Counted from the stretch's first letter, positions 23,041 through 34,093 are shown. The stretch is DNA of 64,000 nucleotides from Microplitis mediator (GCF_029852145.1 NC_079976.1:7812001-7876000), one strand, 5' to 3'. The notes: generated by a model from the letters alone, not told the origin. Program-made: numbers and translations.

Positions 23041-24282
23041 TAAATAATAACGTTTTTATTCGGAAGAATAGTGAAATAAATGTGTAATATTTATAAATAT
23101 AGGATTATATTCCACGTAATGTATTATATTGAGATTGTTCCTGGTAGAAGCAATTTTCGAAATATTTAAAATACATACAATTACATCGTCTCAAGCTATA
23201 TCACCTTTGTTAAAATAAAATAGACGGCACACATTTATTTTTTAGACTCCTCTACTTATATTTGGTATAAGCAGTAGACAAAGGTCTATTATATATATAT
23301 ATTTATATATATGAAAGACTGAAATGGACCTAATCATAAGGACTAAAAAAGTATATAGACTAAGGTATTAATTTTGTCCTCGGCGTCCTTGGAAAGATCA
23401 CGACAGGGCGGTCAGTTATTTCGGAGGTTTAATTTCGAGTTTAATAATTTTCTAAATTACCATTTTTAGAAAAAAAAAAATTGTTATAAATAATTTTGTA
23501 ATAAAAATAAAAAAAATCATATAGTTTTTAAATGAGAATGTTAATAAATTAATAAATATAAATTTATGACTTGCAATTTATTTTAATAAAAATTTTTTTT
23601 TAATTTTAAATTTCAAATTAAAAATATCTGTACGCATATACGGCCAATTGATACGATGACTATTAATTTACAGACAAAATAAGATTATTAAATTTAAAAA
23701 AAAAATTTATAAAATTATTTTATTATGTCAATAACTGCTGTGTCATGAAATATTTTAAATTGAAGATATTAAAGCACATTAAGTACTTAGTAATTAATAA
23801 ACTATATAATTTTTATCGGTATTCTTTATTTTAATTAATTTTTATCTAATATTTTTAACAAAGGCTGTATTATTATTATGATTTTCAAGTTATTATATGA
23901 CAGTTCAAATTATTGATAAAAATTATAAATATGTCAAGTGACATATATTATTTATTATTATTGAAAATTTATATACGCGTTTTGCGACCGTCACGATAAT
24001 TAAATATAAAAATAATAATCATTTTAATAATTAATTTTAGCGGCATTCAATCCTTTAATACATATATATATATATATATATAATATCGTAAATTTTTTTT
24101 ATGTGCGCAATTTCTCACGATGGCTCTCAGTAAAAAATTTTTACGAATCTAAATGATCGGTCTCTACAATTACATATAATTGTCTATAATTAAATATATA
24201 TATGTATAAATATATCTCTTCGTAAGTCAAGACAAATTTTAATTGAAAATTTGAATATGAAATTTTTATTTAAAAAAATTTA
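23041..24282. other. AT-rich intron, nothing recognised
   Basis: TA runs near 23293 and 24061. A short complex patch at 23370-23430 (TTTGTCCTCGGCGTCCTTGG). Confidence 0.3.
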
Positions 24283-24473
24283 ATGATACTGAAATTAGCC
24301 GTCTAATAATTTTAGATTTTTTTAAAAACAATAAATAAAAAAAAAAATATTTCAGAAAATTGCGCCTGTAGTTTTTTAAATTTTCTACATGTACATATTT
24401 TTAGTTTTTTTTTTTTTTTTAAATCAAATCGTTGAAAAAAAATCCAAAAATTGTCTGCTAATTTCATTATCAT
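24283..24473. mobile_element. ATGATACTGAAGTTAGC hAT-like MITE in the bab intron
   Basis: It starts ATGATACTGAAATTAGCCG, contains TTTTCTACATGTACAT and ends GCTAATTTCATTATCAT. It lies about 280 bp inside the intron from the bab donor. Confidence 0.75.
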
Positions 24474-24750
24474 AAAAATCCTTTTTTTTTTTTTTTTTTT
24501 TAATTAAAATATTTTTTTATCAGTCTATTCAACATTTTATCTATAGAAATTAATATAAAACCGAATCGTTATTTTATTTTATAAATTTAATTTTTTTACT
24601 CCAATTAAAAAAATTTTTCTGCTAAAAAAAATATCAGATTTTTTTAAAATCCTCGATTGAAAAATTTGCAATCATTAAAAATAAGAAATAAAATTGCGAT
24701 GTATGAAAAAAGACATAAAAAATGAGAGGAAATAAAAATATATGACTCAC

Positions 24751-25782
24751 CCTTTCCTCCTCGCGAATCATCTCAGCAATGCCAGGTTTGATCTCGAGGT
24801 CATCAATAAGATTAGACTGACTACTAAGTGTCTGTTGATGCTGATGTGCTTGCTGATGGGCCTGTTGTGCCTGTTGCTGGTGTACCGACAGCTGAGCCAC
24901 GTGGTGAGCACCGAGGTGGTTGACGGACGGGTGGCCAGTGGGTGTCACGTGGACTGGCACGTGGTGGGATATTGCAGGGTGAGGGCTTTGGCTGACCGAT
25001 ACTGGTGGTGGCAATGCCAGTGACACTGGAAGATCTTGTAAATTTATCTGCGGTGTCACTGAAATACTTGGCATACTAGGCGAACTCAATGACCGAGGTG
25101 TCGATGACGCCACCAGATTTTGCACTTCCGACATTACTGACGAGTGGTCATTGTCTTCAGTCATACACAAACTATGATGATCGGGACTGTCATTAACACT
25201 CGCTGGTGATCGTTCACTCGATACTCTGCGTCGTTTTTTACGGTTGTTGTGATTATGATTGTGAATTGAACTGGCCGGTGACAATGCCGGCTCCGATTGC
25301 AGTTGCTGTTGCAGCGCTTGCTGTTGCTGTTGTTGCTGTTGCTGTTGCTGCTGTTGTTGCTGTTGATGACTACTGTGCATCGGCTTGGACACCAATTCAT
25401 GTTCATTATTGACATCCGCTAATCCACGTATTTTCAAACACTCGGCAACTTTAAGCAAAGGTCCTATTTGTTCTTGCGATACATTTATCTCTCCTTTGTA
25501 CATAAACTCAACAGCTGCTTTTAATTCCGGCCACTTTATGTCTTTCATAATAACAATTGGATGGTGACATGGATTTTCAAAAAATAATGCTTGGAAATAC
25601 GGACTGCAAGCAGATAATACCATTTTGTGAGCTTTTACGGAATGTCCATCACATGCTAGTGTCACGTCAACGAAGCTCTCACTTTGCAGCAATTGATCAA
25701 AGACATTTGTTAAATTTGTTTGATAATTATTCCATCGCAGGCAAAACTGCTGAGGTGAACCAGCACCACTTTGTTGCGTCAT
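24751..25782 (-). CDS. bab: bric-a-brac (bab) first coding exon, BTB/POZ part
   Basis: This is the first coding exon of a BTB-domain transcription factor. It encodes 344 residues from an ATG at 25782. The BTB fold covers about residues 11-124, opening QQFCLRWNNYQ and containing VDVTLACDG, KAHKMVLSACSPYF and FMYKGEINVSQ. A run of 16 glutamines follows (140-155), then a basic cluster RKKRRR (181-186) that looks like a nuclear localisation signal, then Ser/Pro/His/Gln-rich low complexity. The exon ends IKPGIAEMIREEER, which matches my recollection of Drosophila Bab1/Bab2 just before their conserved psq-type DNA-binding region. A consensus donor GTGAGT sits at 24750-24745 in phase 0. The open frame runs 38 codons past it, but those codons are hydrophobic intron translation. 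In flies, Bab proteins are nuclear regulators of limb and abdomen patterning and ovary development. The DNA-binding exons lie outside the window. Identification as bab rather than another BTB paralogue is strong but made from memory. Confidence 0.93.
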
Positions 25783-25906
25783 TATGAATTTTATTATTAT
25801 TATTAATATTAATAGTTAAAAAAAATTTTTAATCAGTACAACACTAGTGTCTTTGTTGCAATCGCTGGTTACTCTGTCAAACGGATCACAGACTTGGAAG
25901 GATCAT
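25783..25906 (-). other. Probable 5'UTR part of the bab coding exon
   Basis: Reading the minus strand upstream of the bab ATG, a good splice acceptor (GTTGTGTGTTACAG) ends at 25907. The 124 bases between it and the ATG would be leader. The leader opens with an upstream ATG at 25906-25904 that runs six codons to a TGA, a possible short uORF. The acceptor is seen directly. That it is used is inference, because I could not identify the matching upstream donor. Confidence 0.5.
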
Positions 25907-26430
25907 CTGTAACACACAACACACTTATTTTTTTTTTTAAATTTACATATATTTGGTTCATGCTGATAGTTATTATTAATTATTACACTATTTATTATTT
26001 TATTAAATGATAAATATTTGTGTTAACAGTTTTGTCAACTGCATTGACGTAAATACACATATCACTCATAAATATATACACATATATATGTATATTTATA
26101 ACACGCGGGTTTTTTAAAATTATTACCCCAAAATAATAAACCACCTCGATGACACTTTCATATTTAATTAAATTAATAATTTATTAATTAAACACTTTGT
26201 GCTCCGTTATTTTAATTATAATTATTGTTATTATTATTATTATTATTAATTATTATTAGTAATTAAAATATTATAGTTTATAAATAAAAAATCACGACGA
26301 ACGTTTTTTGAATTTCGCGCCCTCGTAAACCGAATAAATAAAAGGAAATAAATTTAAAATTATTATCCATATCGAGCCGGATAATAAACTTTAGCCGGCA
26401 TTTAAAAAGCTTTCAATTTAAAAAATGCAT
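25907..26430. other. AT-rich DNA between bab leader exon and CpG block
   Basis: The stretch contains ATT trinucleotide runs near 26220-26265 and TA-rich runs near 26070-26100. No coding signal is visible. If the upstream block holds a noncoding exon, this is an intron of bab. Confidence 0.4.
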
Positions 26431-26890
26431 TACGATCGTAGATATTATAAAATTATCCGCGCGGGGGCGACGTGGACGATGTAAACCGCGTGACGAGCGC
26501 GTCGCAACTAAGAGCGGCCCGCGCGCGTGGTTATCCGCGATAGCGTTGCGCCGCTAGTGCTATATGTACAATATATGGAATGGAGGGGTTATGATAAACG
26601 CGGGACACAAAAAGAGAGCGCGCAAGCGTACGGTGATGTGTGGGTAAGAGTGAGATAAATAATGTGAGAGAATGAGAGAGTGCAACGTTGACTACTTGAC
26701 GGCAGAAGACCGCCAACCGGGTATACGTGAACAACCGGCTACTATACAACCCCACGCCAATGCATTCCCTTCCTTCTTTATTCACGAGTGCACCGACGCG
26801 GGGAGGAGACTCCGCCCTAAAACGACCGCCCCCAGACGCCTCTCGGTTGCTCAAAATTCGCGGATCGCCTCTCGATATGTTTATTCATTT
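26431..26890 (-). promoter_or_regulatory. CpG-rich block upstream of bab, candidate promoter or first noncoding exon
   Basis: Within very AT-rich DNA this block is strikingly rich in CpG, for example GCGCGTCGCAACTAAGAGCG near 26500 and CCGCGCGCG near 26520. It lies 0.5-1 kb upstream of the candidate bab leader exon. Short open frames on both strands here look like GC-driven artefacts. I saw no TATA box in a convincing position and no clear minus-strand donor to join it to the acceptor at 25907, so the role is inferred from composition and place only. Confidence 0.45.
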
Positions 26891-27018
26891 TAAAAAAATT
26901 AAAAAAATTTTTTTTAACTACAAAAAAAAAAAAAAAAAAAAAAGAATTTTCGAATTTAAAAAAATTTATTAAATTTTTTTTTTTAATGAATTTTTATAAA
27001 AAATTTAATTTAGTTTTT

Positions 27019-27189
27019 GTGAGCGTAAATGTAGCAAACATCAGACAAATTTAAAATTAAAAAAAAATGCACTTATTAATTTTTTAATTTTTTAAAGACG
27101 CATTTTTTAAAAATTTTATTTTATCAATTATTTACTCCATTTATTAATAATTTTTAAATTTGTCTGATGTCTGCTACATTCACACTCAT
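27019..27189. mobile_element. CATGAGTGTGAATGTAGC hAT-like MITE, copy 1
   Basis: It runs from GTGAGCGTAAATGTAGCAAA to TGTCTGCTACATTCACACTC plus AT. The core is A/T-rich. The flanks show no clear duplication. Confidence 0.65.
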
Positions 27190-28942
27190 TTTTAGATAAA
27201 AAATGTGAAGTCAAATTTTATTTATTTTAATTTTAAGAAATTTTTTTATTTTTTAAAATTCATGTTTTTTTTTTTTTTTAAAGGAGAATTTTTAAATTTA
27301 AAAAAAAAATTAAAAAAATTTTCAATTTAAAAAAATCGATAAAATATTTTTAGAAATAAAAAAAATTAAAATTTTTTTTTACTGAACATTTGTAAAAAAA
27401 ATTTAAATTTGATAAAATTTCCTATTTTTAAAAATCAATAAAATATTTTTAGAAAAAAAAAATGTTATGTAGTGACGTTATTTAGTGAGGCATGCTTGAC
27501 GATAACAATGTTAAGTTCCGGTCGTAGAATGAAGATAGTTGGTGTAATTAAATTTAAGGTACAAAGAGAGACTGTAGGTCCCTCTCGTCCAAGTCACAGC
27601 GACTCGGTCGTTTTCTGGCGACCCTTGGCTGGCGGATGGCCACCCCCTCGCTTTAAACTGGCTATCAGTCTACGACTTGGTAATAGCAAATTTCTCCATA
27701 GTGATTCGATCAAGGTAAATATAAGTTCTAAATGTGGTACACAAGATCAAACGTCAAGTTTCTCAACAACAACAAATTTAATTCATCGCTGCTTAAATAA
27801 ATATTTTAATAAATATCATTTTACAAAGCAGATAATAAATTTTAATATACAACGAACCCACTTAAATTTCGTCTTATCACAGTAATATACTATATTTATA
27901 TTCTTTTTGATAGCCAAAAATATATCAAGTCTAAAGTTTTTAACTGATATAAAAATAAAGTCAAGTTAAAGTGATACGTTCGCGCCAATATTGAAACTGA
28001 ATTCAAACGAACGTAAAAAAGTTTCACCAGAGTACAGAGTCGTGGGATCCATCTGTGACTATAAATGTATTAAAAAAAAATAGAAATAATAATAGTAATA
28101 AAAAAAAGTAAAATCAACAGAGGCAGTTTCGCACAAGACCCAGCTATAACGGGCATATTTTTCATATCTCGCGGAAACGTTCGTTAATATTTTTTTTTCC
28201 CCGTATTTACCCCTGCATCCCTCTTTGCAATAGGGGCTATACCGGAGTATAGATGTAGAATATATAAATATATGTTATGTATATATGTAGGGAGTAGAGC
28301 AAGGTGGTGGTCATAAATTTTACTACGTAATATTGTTTAACTGCAAACAGTATACTAACACCCTCACTGAGAGAGCACGTGAAGGGAAAAATTTAGATGT
28401 CGGGGTGGATTTTTATGCTGAGAAAAAATTAATATTTTTTAAATTATTATATATTTATTTTTAAAATAAAATCCAAGATGTTTTGTGTTATTTAAGTAAT
28501 TAGGTCATTTTTTATTATGCCGAATATATATTAGTTTTTTATGTTAAGTAATACGCGGGTATATTAATATAGATTTTATATTTATAGTTTATAGTTGGAT
28601 GAAAAAAAATTAAAAAAGATATTAGATTTTCCGCAGCGGCGAAGTAATAAAAAAAATATGAGTAACATTGAATATGCGTTTATGTCAGTAAAAAAATTTC
28701 ATTGCTGAATGAATTTTATTGTTATTGAACTCTGTGGAAAAAAATTTTAATTTTGTAAATTTGAATTATGAAAGAATCGTTTGATTGTTATTTTTATAAA
28801 CTAAAATAGCAACGAATATATTTATTTATACCGGTAGTTTATTAATTTATAAGAATTTCGAAATTTTTTTATATTATAGTCTTTATACTTTTCATATATA
28901 CATATATATTGTGGTGCTCCGTTTAAAACGAACGTTTTTCTA
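27190..28942. other. AT-rich DNA with a complex block at 27540-27730
   Basis: The block (GGTCCCTCTCGTCCAAGTCA, GACCCTTGGCTGGCGGATGG, CGCTTTAAACTGGCTATCAG) is GC-rich. It lies about 0.7 kb upstream of the CpG block near bab and may belong to its promoter region. The 137-codon frame through it has no recognisable domain. A second patch is at 28090-28250. Confidence 0.3.
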
Positions 28943-29313
28943 CACAGGAAAAGGATTTCTTGTGCCAAGAAATTTTTTTCTTGCTTTGAAAAATTTTTTT
29001 TCATGAGTGTGAATGTAGCAGACATAAGACAACTTATAAATTTGAATTAATTAAATCAATTAATTAAAATAATGAAATTTAAAAAAATACATATACGGAT
29101 TTTTTTTAATTTATCTAAATATGCATTTTTTGATTTTTACTCTACTTACATTTTATTCATTTATTCTAAAATTTCAAAAATTGACAATTGTCTGCTACAT
29201 TCACACTCATTTTTTTTTTCGTCTCACGAAATCTTTTGTTTTCAATTCATGATAAAAAAATTTTCTTGAGGCAAATAAGAATTTTTTGGACCAAGAAATC
29301 CTTTTTTTCTGTG
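28943..29313. mobile_element. CACAGAAAAA-type MITE, TA-flanked, carrying a nested hAT-like MITE
   Basis: The ends CACAGGAAAAGGATTTCTTG (28943) and GAAATCCTTTTTTTCTGTG (to 29313) are inverted and flanked by TA. The hAT-like MITE at 29002-29210 is inserted inside. Without it the host is about 160 bp, as at 40750. Confidence 0.75.
29002..29210. mobile_element. CATGAGTGTGAATGTAGC hAT-like MITE, copy 2, nested
   Basis: It lies inside the TA-flanked MITE at 28943-29313. It begins CATGAGTGTGAATGTAGCAG and ends TGTCTGCTACATTCACACTC plus AT. Eight T residues flank each side, consistent with an 8-bp duplication. Confidence 0.75.
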
Positions 29314-29626
29314 TACTTTTTATTTGCTGTTTCAATACGAATTCAATAAAAATAAGAAATGTGCAAATAAAATTCGAAAAAAATATTTTCAAATTTTGAA
29401 AAGTTAAAACTTTTTATAAAATTTTAAAAAATTCATCAGTTTTCGGATTATTCACAATTTGAGTTCTTTTATTTGCTTTGATGTTTTAACATAAAATTTA
29501 TATGCAAGTCGTGATCATTTACACAAATTTTCTTTACAAATAATTTGTGAATAGATCACTTTTACTAAAAATTTTTTGTTCGTGTTGGAATAAAAATAAA
29601 ACAAAAATTATCTGATTTTGTTTGTA

Positions 29627-29910
29627 CACAGTAAAAAATATTGTGTTAAATCAACACAGTTTGTGTGTTAAAAACGGTTGACACAAAATTTGTGTTGAAA
29701 TTTCGACACAAACTTTGTGTAACCCCTTTTTAACACAAAGATTATGTTGAAATATCGCCACAAAAGGGCGCAAAGAATTCCATAGTAACACACAAAATGT
29801 GTTAATAAAGAGTGTATAACACATTTTTTATGTTACAAAAAGTGACACAAACTTTGTGTTAGTTTAACACAAACCGTTTTCGACACAAATATACAATATT
29901 TTTTACTGTG
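29627..29910. mobile_element. Palindromic TA-flanked MITE, TTGTGTTAA family
   Basis: The inverted ends are CACAGTAAAAAATATTGTG at 29627 and its complement ending at 29910, each flanked by TA. The 284-bp body is built from TTGTGTTAAA/TTTAACACAA words and is close to a full palindrome. A TA target points to a Tc1/mariner-type origin. There is no coding sequence. Confidence 0.75.
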
Positions 29911-29965
29911 TAGGACGTAAACTCAAAAAATGGCGGAATATTCTATAATGATGACAAAATTTAAA

Positions 29966-30157
29966 ATGATATTGAAGTTAGCCGACGTCTAGTAATTTTT
30001 GGATTTTTGAAAAAATCATAAATTATAAAAAAAAAAATGCACTTATAGTCTTTTTAATTTTCTACATGTGCATTTTTTCAGATTCTTTTTTTATTCAAAT
30101 TTAATTGTTCAAAATAAAATCCTAAAATTTTTAATTGTCTGCTAACTTCAGGATCAT
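29966..30157. mobile_element. ATGATACTGAAGTTAGC hAT-like MITE with exact 8-bp duplication
   Basis: The copy is flanked by AATTTAAA at 29958-29965 and again at 30158-30165. The ends are ATGATATTGAAGTTAGCC and GCTAACTTCAGGATCAT. An 8-bp duplication is the hAT hallmark. Confidence 0.85.
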
Positions 30158-30859
30158 AATTTAAACCAGCAAAAAAAAATATAATGTTTCACTGAATAAA
30201 AAAAATGAATTATTTAAATAAATTTTTGAAATGACAAAAAATAAATTGAGCTGAGGCTAAAACAAATTTAAATATAATAAAAATGCATAGAAACCTTCAG
30301 ACAGAAATTCCATGAACTCCAGCCCGTCATTTTTCCACGAAATTATCGATCTACTCTTGACTTCATTTGGTCGAATTAATAAAATAAAACACATTTTTTC
30401 ACTTTTACTAAACACTAAATCACTAACACATTTATTTAGTCACATATCTTTTTTTATTACGTTTTTTTTTTTTTTATACAATGAACGCCGAGTCATTGTT
30501 GTTACCCGCACTTTTTTTTAATCACTTCAACTTCATTATAATTAATTAATAAACTATATCTCTGTCTTTATTTTTAAATCAATGCCAATAAAATCATTCA
30601 ATTAATTATTTATTTAATATAAGTTCAAGCAAAATTACCGGAGAAGTGAACAATAGGAATGATGAAGCACTAATGAGCATCGGTATGAAGTTGGCGGCAG
30701 CTTCATCACGATCTCTCGCCCGTCATTTTTCCACGAAATTATCGATCGAATTTCGACTTCATTTACGCGTAAAAAAAAAAAATAAAACACTCACTTTTAT
30801 TCACTTTCACTAAACACTAAATCACTACCACATTTATTTAGTCACATATCTCTTTTTAT

Positions 30860-31068
30860 ATGAGTGTGAATTTATCAGACATTAGACAATTCAAAAATTT
30901 TAAATAAATAAATTAATTAATTAAAATAATGAAATTTAAAAAAATGCGCATACTAATTCTTCATTGATCTGAAAACGCATTTTTATTTTTCTAATCCACT
31001 TACATTTTATTTATTTATTTATTCAAAAATTTAAAAAATTACCACTTGTCAGTTAAATTCACACTCAT
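30860..31068. mobile_element. CATGAGTGTGAATGTAGC hAT-like MITE, copy 3, in a tandem unit
   Basis: It is flanked by an exact 8-bp duplication CTTTTTAT (30852-30859 and 31069-31076). The first tandem unit has the site uninterrupted (TCTTTTTTTATTACG), so the insertion followed the duplication. Confidence 0.88.
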
Positions 31069-31458
31069 CTTTTTATTCCGCTTTTTTTTTTTTTTTCTAC
31101 ACAATGACCGAATCATTGTTGTTACCCGGACTTTTTTCTAACACTATCACTTCACGATAATTAATTAATAAATTATATCTCTGTCTTTGTTTTTAAATCA
31201 ATGTCAATAAATTAATTAATAAACTCATTTAATTATTTAATTTAAGATCACGCAAAATTACCGGAGAAGTGAACACTGGCAATGATGAAGCACTAATGAG
31301 CATCGATATGAAGTTGGCGACAGCTTCATCATTTCCACGATCTCTCGACTGTCATTTTTCCACGAAATTATCGATCGAATCTCGGCTTCTTTTACTCGCA
31401 AAAATAAAATAAAACACTCTCACTTTTATTCACTGTCCACTAAATACTGACTAAATCT

Positions 31459-31649
31459 CTGATACTGAAATTAGCCAGCGTCTAATAATTTTTGAATTTT
31501 TTAAAAAACAATAAATTAAAAAAAAAAATTGCACCTATAGTTTTTTTAATTTTCTACATGTGCATATTTTTATTTTTATTTTTTTTTTAAATTAAATTGT
31601 TGAAAAAAAAATTCAAAAATTTCTAATTGCCTGCTAACTTCAAGATCAT
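31459..31649. mobile_element. ATGATACTGAAGTTAGC hAT-like MITE inside a tandem unit
   Basis: It interrupts the third tandem unit between CTAAATCT and CTGAATTT, a plausible decayed 8-bp duplication (6 of 8). The first two units lack it. Confidence 0.75.
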
Positions 31650-31979
31650 CTGAATTTTACTATCACATTTATTTAGTCATTTATGTTTTTTTTTTTTTTT
31701 TTCCGTTCTTTTTTTTTTACAATGGCCGAGTCATTGTCGTTACCCCGCACTTTTTTACAACACTGTAACTTCACTATAACTAATTAATAACTTATATCTC
31801 TGTCTTTATTTTTAAATCAATGCCAATAAATTAATTAATAAACTCATTTAATTAATTATTTATTTAATATTAGATCACGCAAAACTACCGGAGAAGTGGA
31901 CAGTGGCAATGATGAAGTACTAATGAGCATCGATATGAAGTTGGCGACAGCTTCACAATTTTCACGATCTCCCATTGGT

Positions 31980-33780
31980 TTAAATTTTTCAAAATTACCA
32001 AATAAAATAATTTATAACTAAATCAGTTGATCGTCTGTAAGCCAATGAAATTTAAAAAATTTAAAACGGACTAGTGTCTTTTGGGTGAATTTTCAAAGGG
32101 GACAGTTAATTTTGGTGAGGACTCAGACTCGGCGTTCGGTGTAAAAATCTCGAGTGCGGTTGTTGTTAATTTTAAAAAATTTATTTTAATTGAAATAAAT
32201 TAAATTATCAAGTAAAAAGTGTTTATTTGTGATAATAGTGAAGTGAGTTAATTATTTTTATTACATAAGTAAAATGTGTGATTACGAAAAATGAAAAAAA
32301 TAGAAAATGGTGAAAGTGAGTGTTGGTGTCAGTGTGAAAATTCTCGGTTTATTTTATTTCCTTTTGACTTTTGAGTGCTAGAGATAAATTTTAATTGTGA
32401 AAAAATCAGTAGAGTCTATAAAAGTGTGTAATTTACCTTAAATCACGTAATTATAATTTAATATAGACTGAGGAAAATTCCGGAAATATGAACAGTAGCA
32501 CTGATAGGAGACAGTATAAAGTCAGCTACACAACTAACATTATTATTATAAATTTCATTTCAAACATGGCTTCTGATTGGTCAAAATTTTAAAAAATTAT
32601 CAAATCAAATAATTAATAACTAAATCGGCTGATGTTCTGTAAGCCAATTAAATTTATTTAATTTTGAACGGACCCCAGTGTCTTGTGGGTAACTTGAAAT
32701 TAAGGGGAAGTTGGTTGCACACTTCACAGTCTAGCGTAAACATTTGGGGGTCAGTCTTTGTCAGTTTATTTAAATTCATTGTTATCATAATAAATAAGAC
32801 ATTTAATTGAATTATTCAGTAAAAAATGTGTAAGTGATAATAGTAAAGCAAGTGAATTATTTTTAGTGCGCGAGTGAAGTAAGTGAATTTAAAAAGTGAA
32901 AAATTTTTTAACAACGGTAGCGAGTGTCTGTGTTGGTATTAAATCACGGTTTGTTCTTCGTATCAGTTATGTCGTGTTTTATTCTTTAGTAGATCGTAAA
33001 TAAATTGATAGGTGTCAATAAGTAGTGAATTTGATAATTGAAGTGATTCAAATAAATATTTTTTTTAAATTCGAAAGATAAAAAAAAAATGGCGATGATT
33101 CAGCACTTAACCGGCAATAATATGAAGTTGGCTAGACAGTTGTGATTGTTATTGCAAATTTGAATTAGATCATGTCAGCTGATTGGACAAAAATTTTGAA
33201 CGGACTCTAGTGTCTTCTGGGTAAAGTTGAAATTAAGGGGAAGTTAATTGTGGTCGGAGATCAAGCTCAGTGACGACGTTTCAAGTTCGGTTAGTGATAA
33301 TTTTTAAAATTCACTATAATTAAAATAAAAAGTGTATTTAAATTAAATTATCAAGTTCAAAGTGTTTATGTGATAATAGTGAAGTGAATTAATTATTTTT
33401 AGTGCATAAGTGGAGTAAGTGAACGTGAAAAGTTAAAAAAAATGATCCTGAAGTTAGCAGACAATTGATAATTTTTGAATTTTTTTTTTCAACAATTTGA
33501 TTTTAAAAAAATGAACTAAAAATATGCACATTTAGAAAATTTTAAAAACTATACGTGCAATTTTTCAAAATATTTTTTTTTTAAATTTATCATTTTTAAA
33601 AAATTCAAAAATTATCAGACGTCAGCCAATTCAGTATCATAAAAAAAAGTTGTGAAGTGAGTGTTGGTGTCAGTGTAAATTCTCAGTTCGTTTTATCATT
33701 TTAGTTTTTTATTTCTCAGTGTTATCAATAAAAATCAAAAAGCGTGAGTGAGTGCAGTGCATGACTTTTTAAAATTAAAT
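31980..33780 (+). repeat. Three repeated leader- or promoter-like units
   Basis: Units at about 31980-32440, 32480-33050 and 33100-33780 share TTGATCG/CTGTAAGCCAAT (first two), ACGGACTAGTGTCTTTTGGG, GTGATAATAGTGAAGTGA, TTATTTTTAGTGCATAAGTG and GTGAGTGTTGGTGTCAGTGT. The wording, rich in AGTGAA and free of ORFs, resembles insect 5' leaders. Each has a GC-richer stretch where a start site would be expected (for example CTCAGACTCGGCGTTCGGTG near 32122). They lead toward the candidate exon at 34094. Confidence 0.6.
33442..33640. mobile_element. ATGATACTGAAGTTAGC hAT-like MITE inside a leader-like unit
   Basis: It runs from ATGATCCTGAAGTTAGCAG to GCCAATTCAGTATCAT within A-rich flanks. It interrupts the third leader-like unit between GTGAAAAGTTAAAAAA and AGTTGTGAAGTGAGTG. 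Confidence 0.75.
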
Positions 33781-34093
33781 TCTCATAAAATTGCTAAAAA
33801 TGTAGGACTTATCTTTTACGTGTAAAAAAACGCGGGAAGTTTTCGGCATTTTTAAATTTATAAACAAATGGTTTTTTTATTTTTCATATTTTTAGTACAT
33901 ATTAATGATATAAATCAATCAATAGTAAAAATGATTTAATCACTTAAAATAAAAATTAAAAAATCAATTGTTTATTAAACTCAAAAATAACAAGTGGACA
34001 AGTTTAAATAACGTGAAAATACGTGTTTTAAAAAATATTCAAAAAGTTAACGCGTCTCAGAACCCTTTCAATTGATCACCTGAGGGAACTACG

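Larger units (their letters stand above)
1..24750 (-). other. Probable long first intron of bab
   Basis: A consensus donor closes the bab exon at 24750 on the minus strand. No psq-type DNA-binding coding sequence was found between it and the left edge. If bab has its usual structure, this whole stretch is intronic, as expected for a developmental regulator with long, enhancer-rich introns. The intron contains MITEs, a tRNA-like SINE, tandem repeats and several GC-richer blocks, described separately. Confidence 0.55.
30323..31980 (+). repeat. Three tandem units of about 400 bp
   Basis: Units begin GTCATTTTTCCACGAAATTA at about 30323, 30718 and 31348 and share GAGTCATTGTTGTTACCC, ATATCTCTGTCTTTATTTTT, ACCGGAGAAGTGAACA and ATGAAGTTGGCGACAGCTTC. 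Unit 2 carries the hAT-like MITE at 30860-31068 and unit 3 carries the one at 31459-31649. Without these the units are about 395, 413 and 430 bp. No ORF. Confidence 0.8.

Noticed and set aside
24634..24750. Extension of the bab frame by 38 codons beyond the donor
   Set aside because: The codons are hydrophobic A/T-rich intron translation and follow a consensus GTGAGT at the place where the conserved exon ends.
24742..25787. Open frames on the plus strand and in the second minus frame over the bab exon
   Set aside because: They are shadows of the real coding frame; the Ala/Val- and Ser/Asn-rich runs come from the CAG/CAA repeat.
27472..27885. 137-codon frame upstream of bab
   Set aside because: The complex part is only about 60 codons, with no family likeness; more likely promoter-region DNA.
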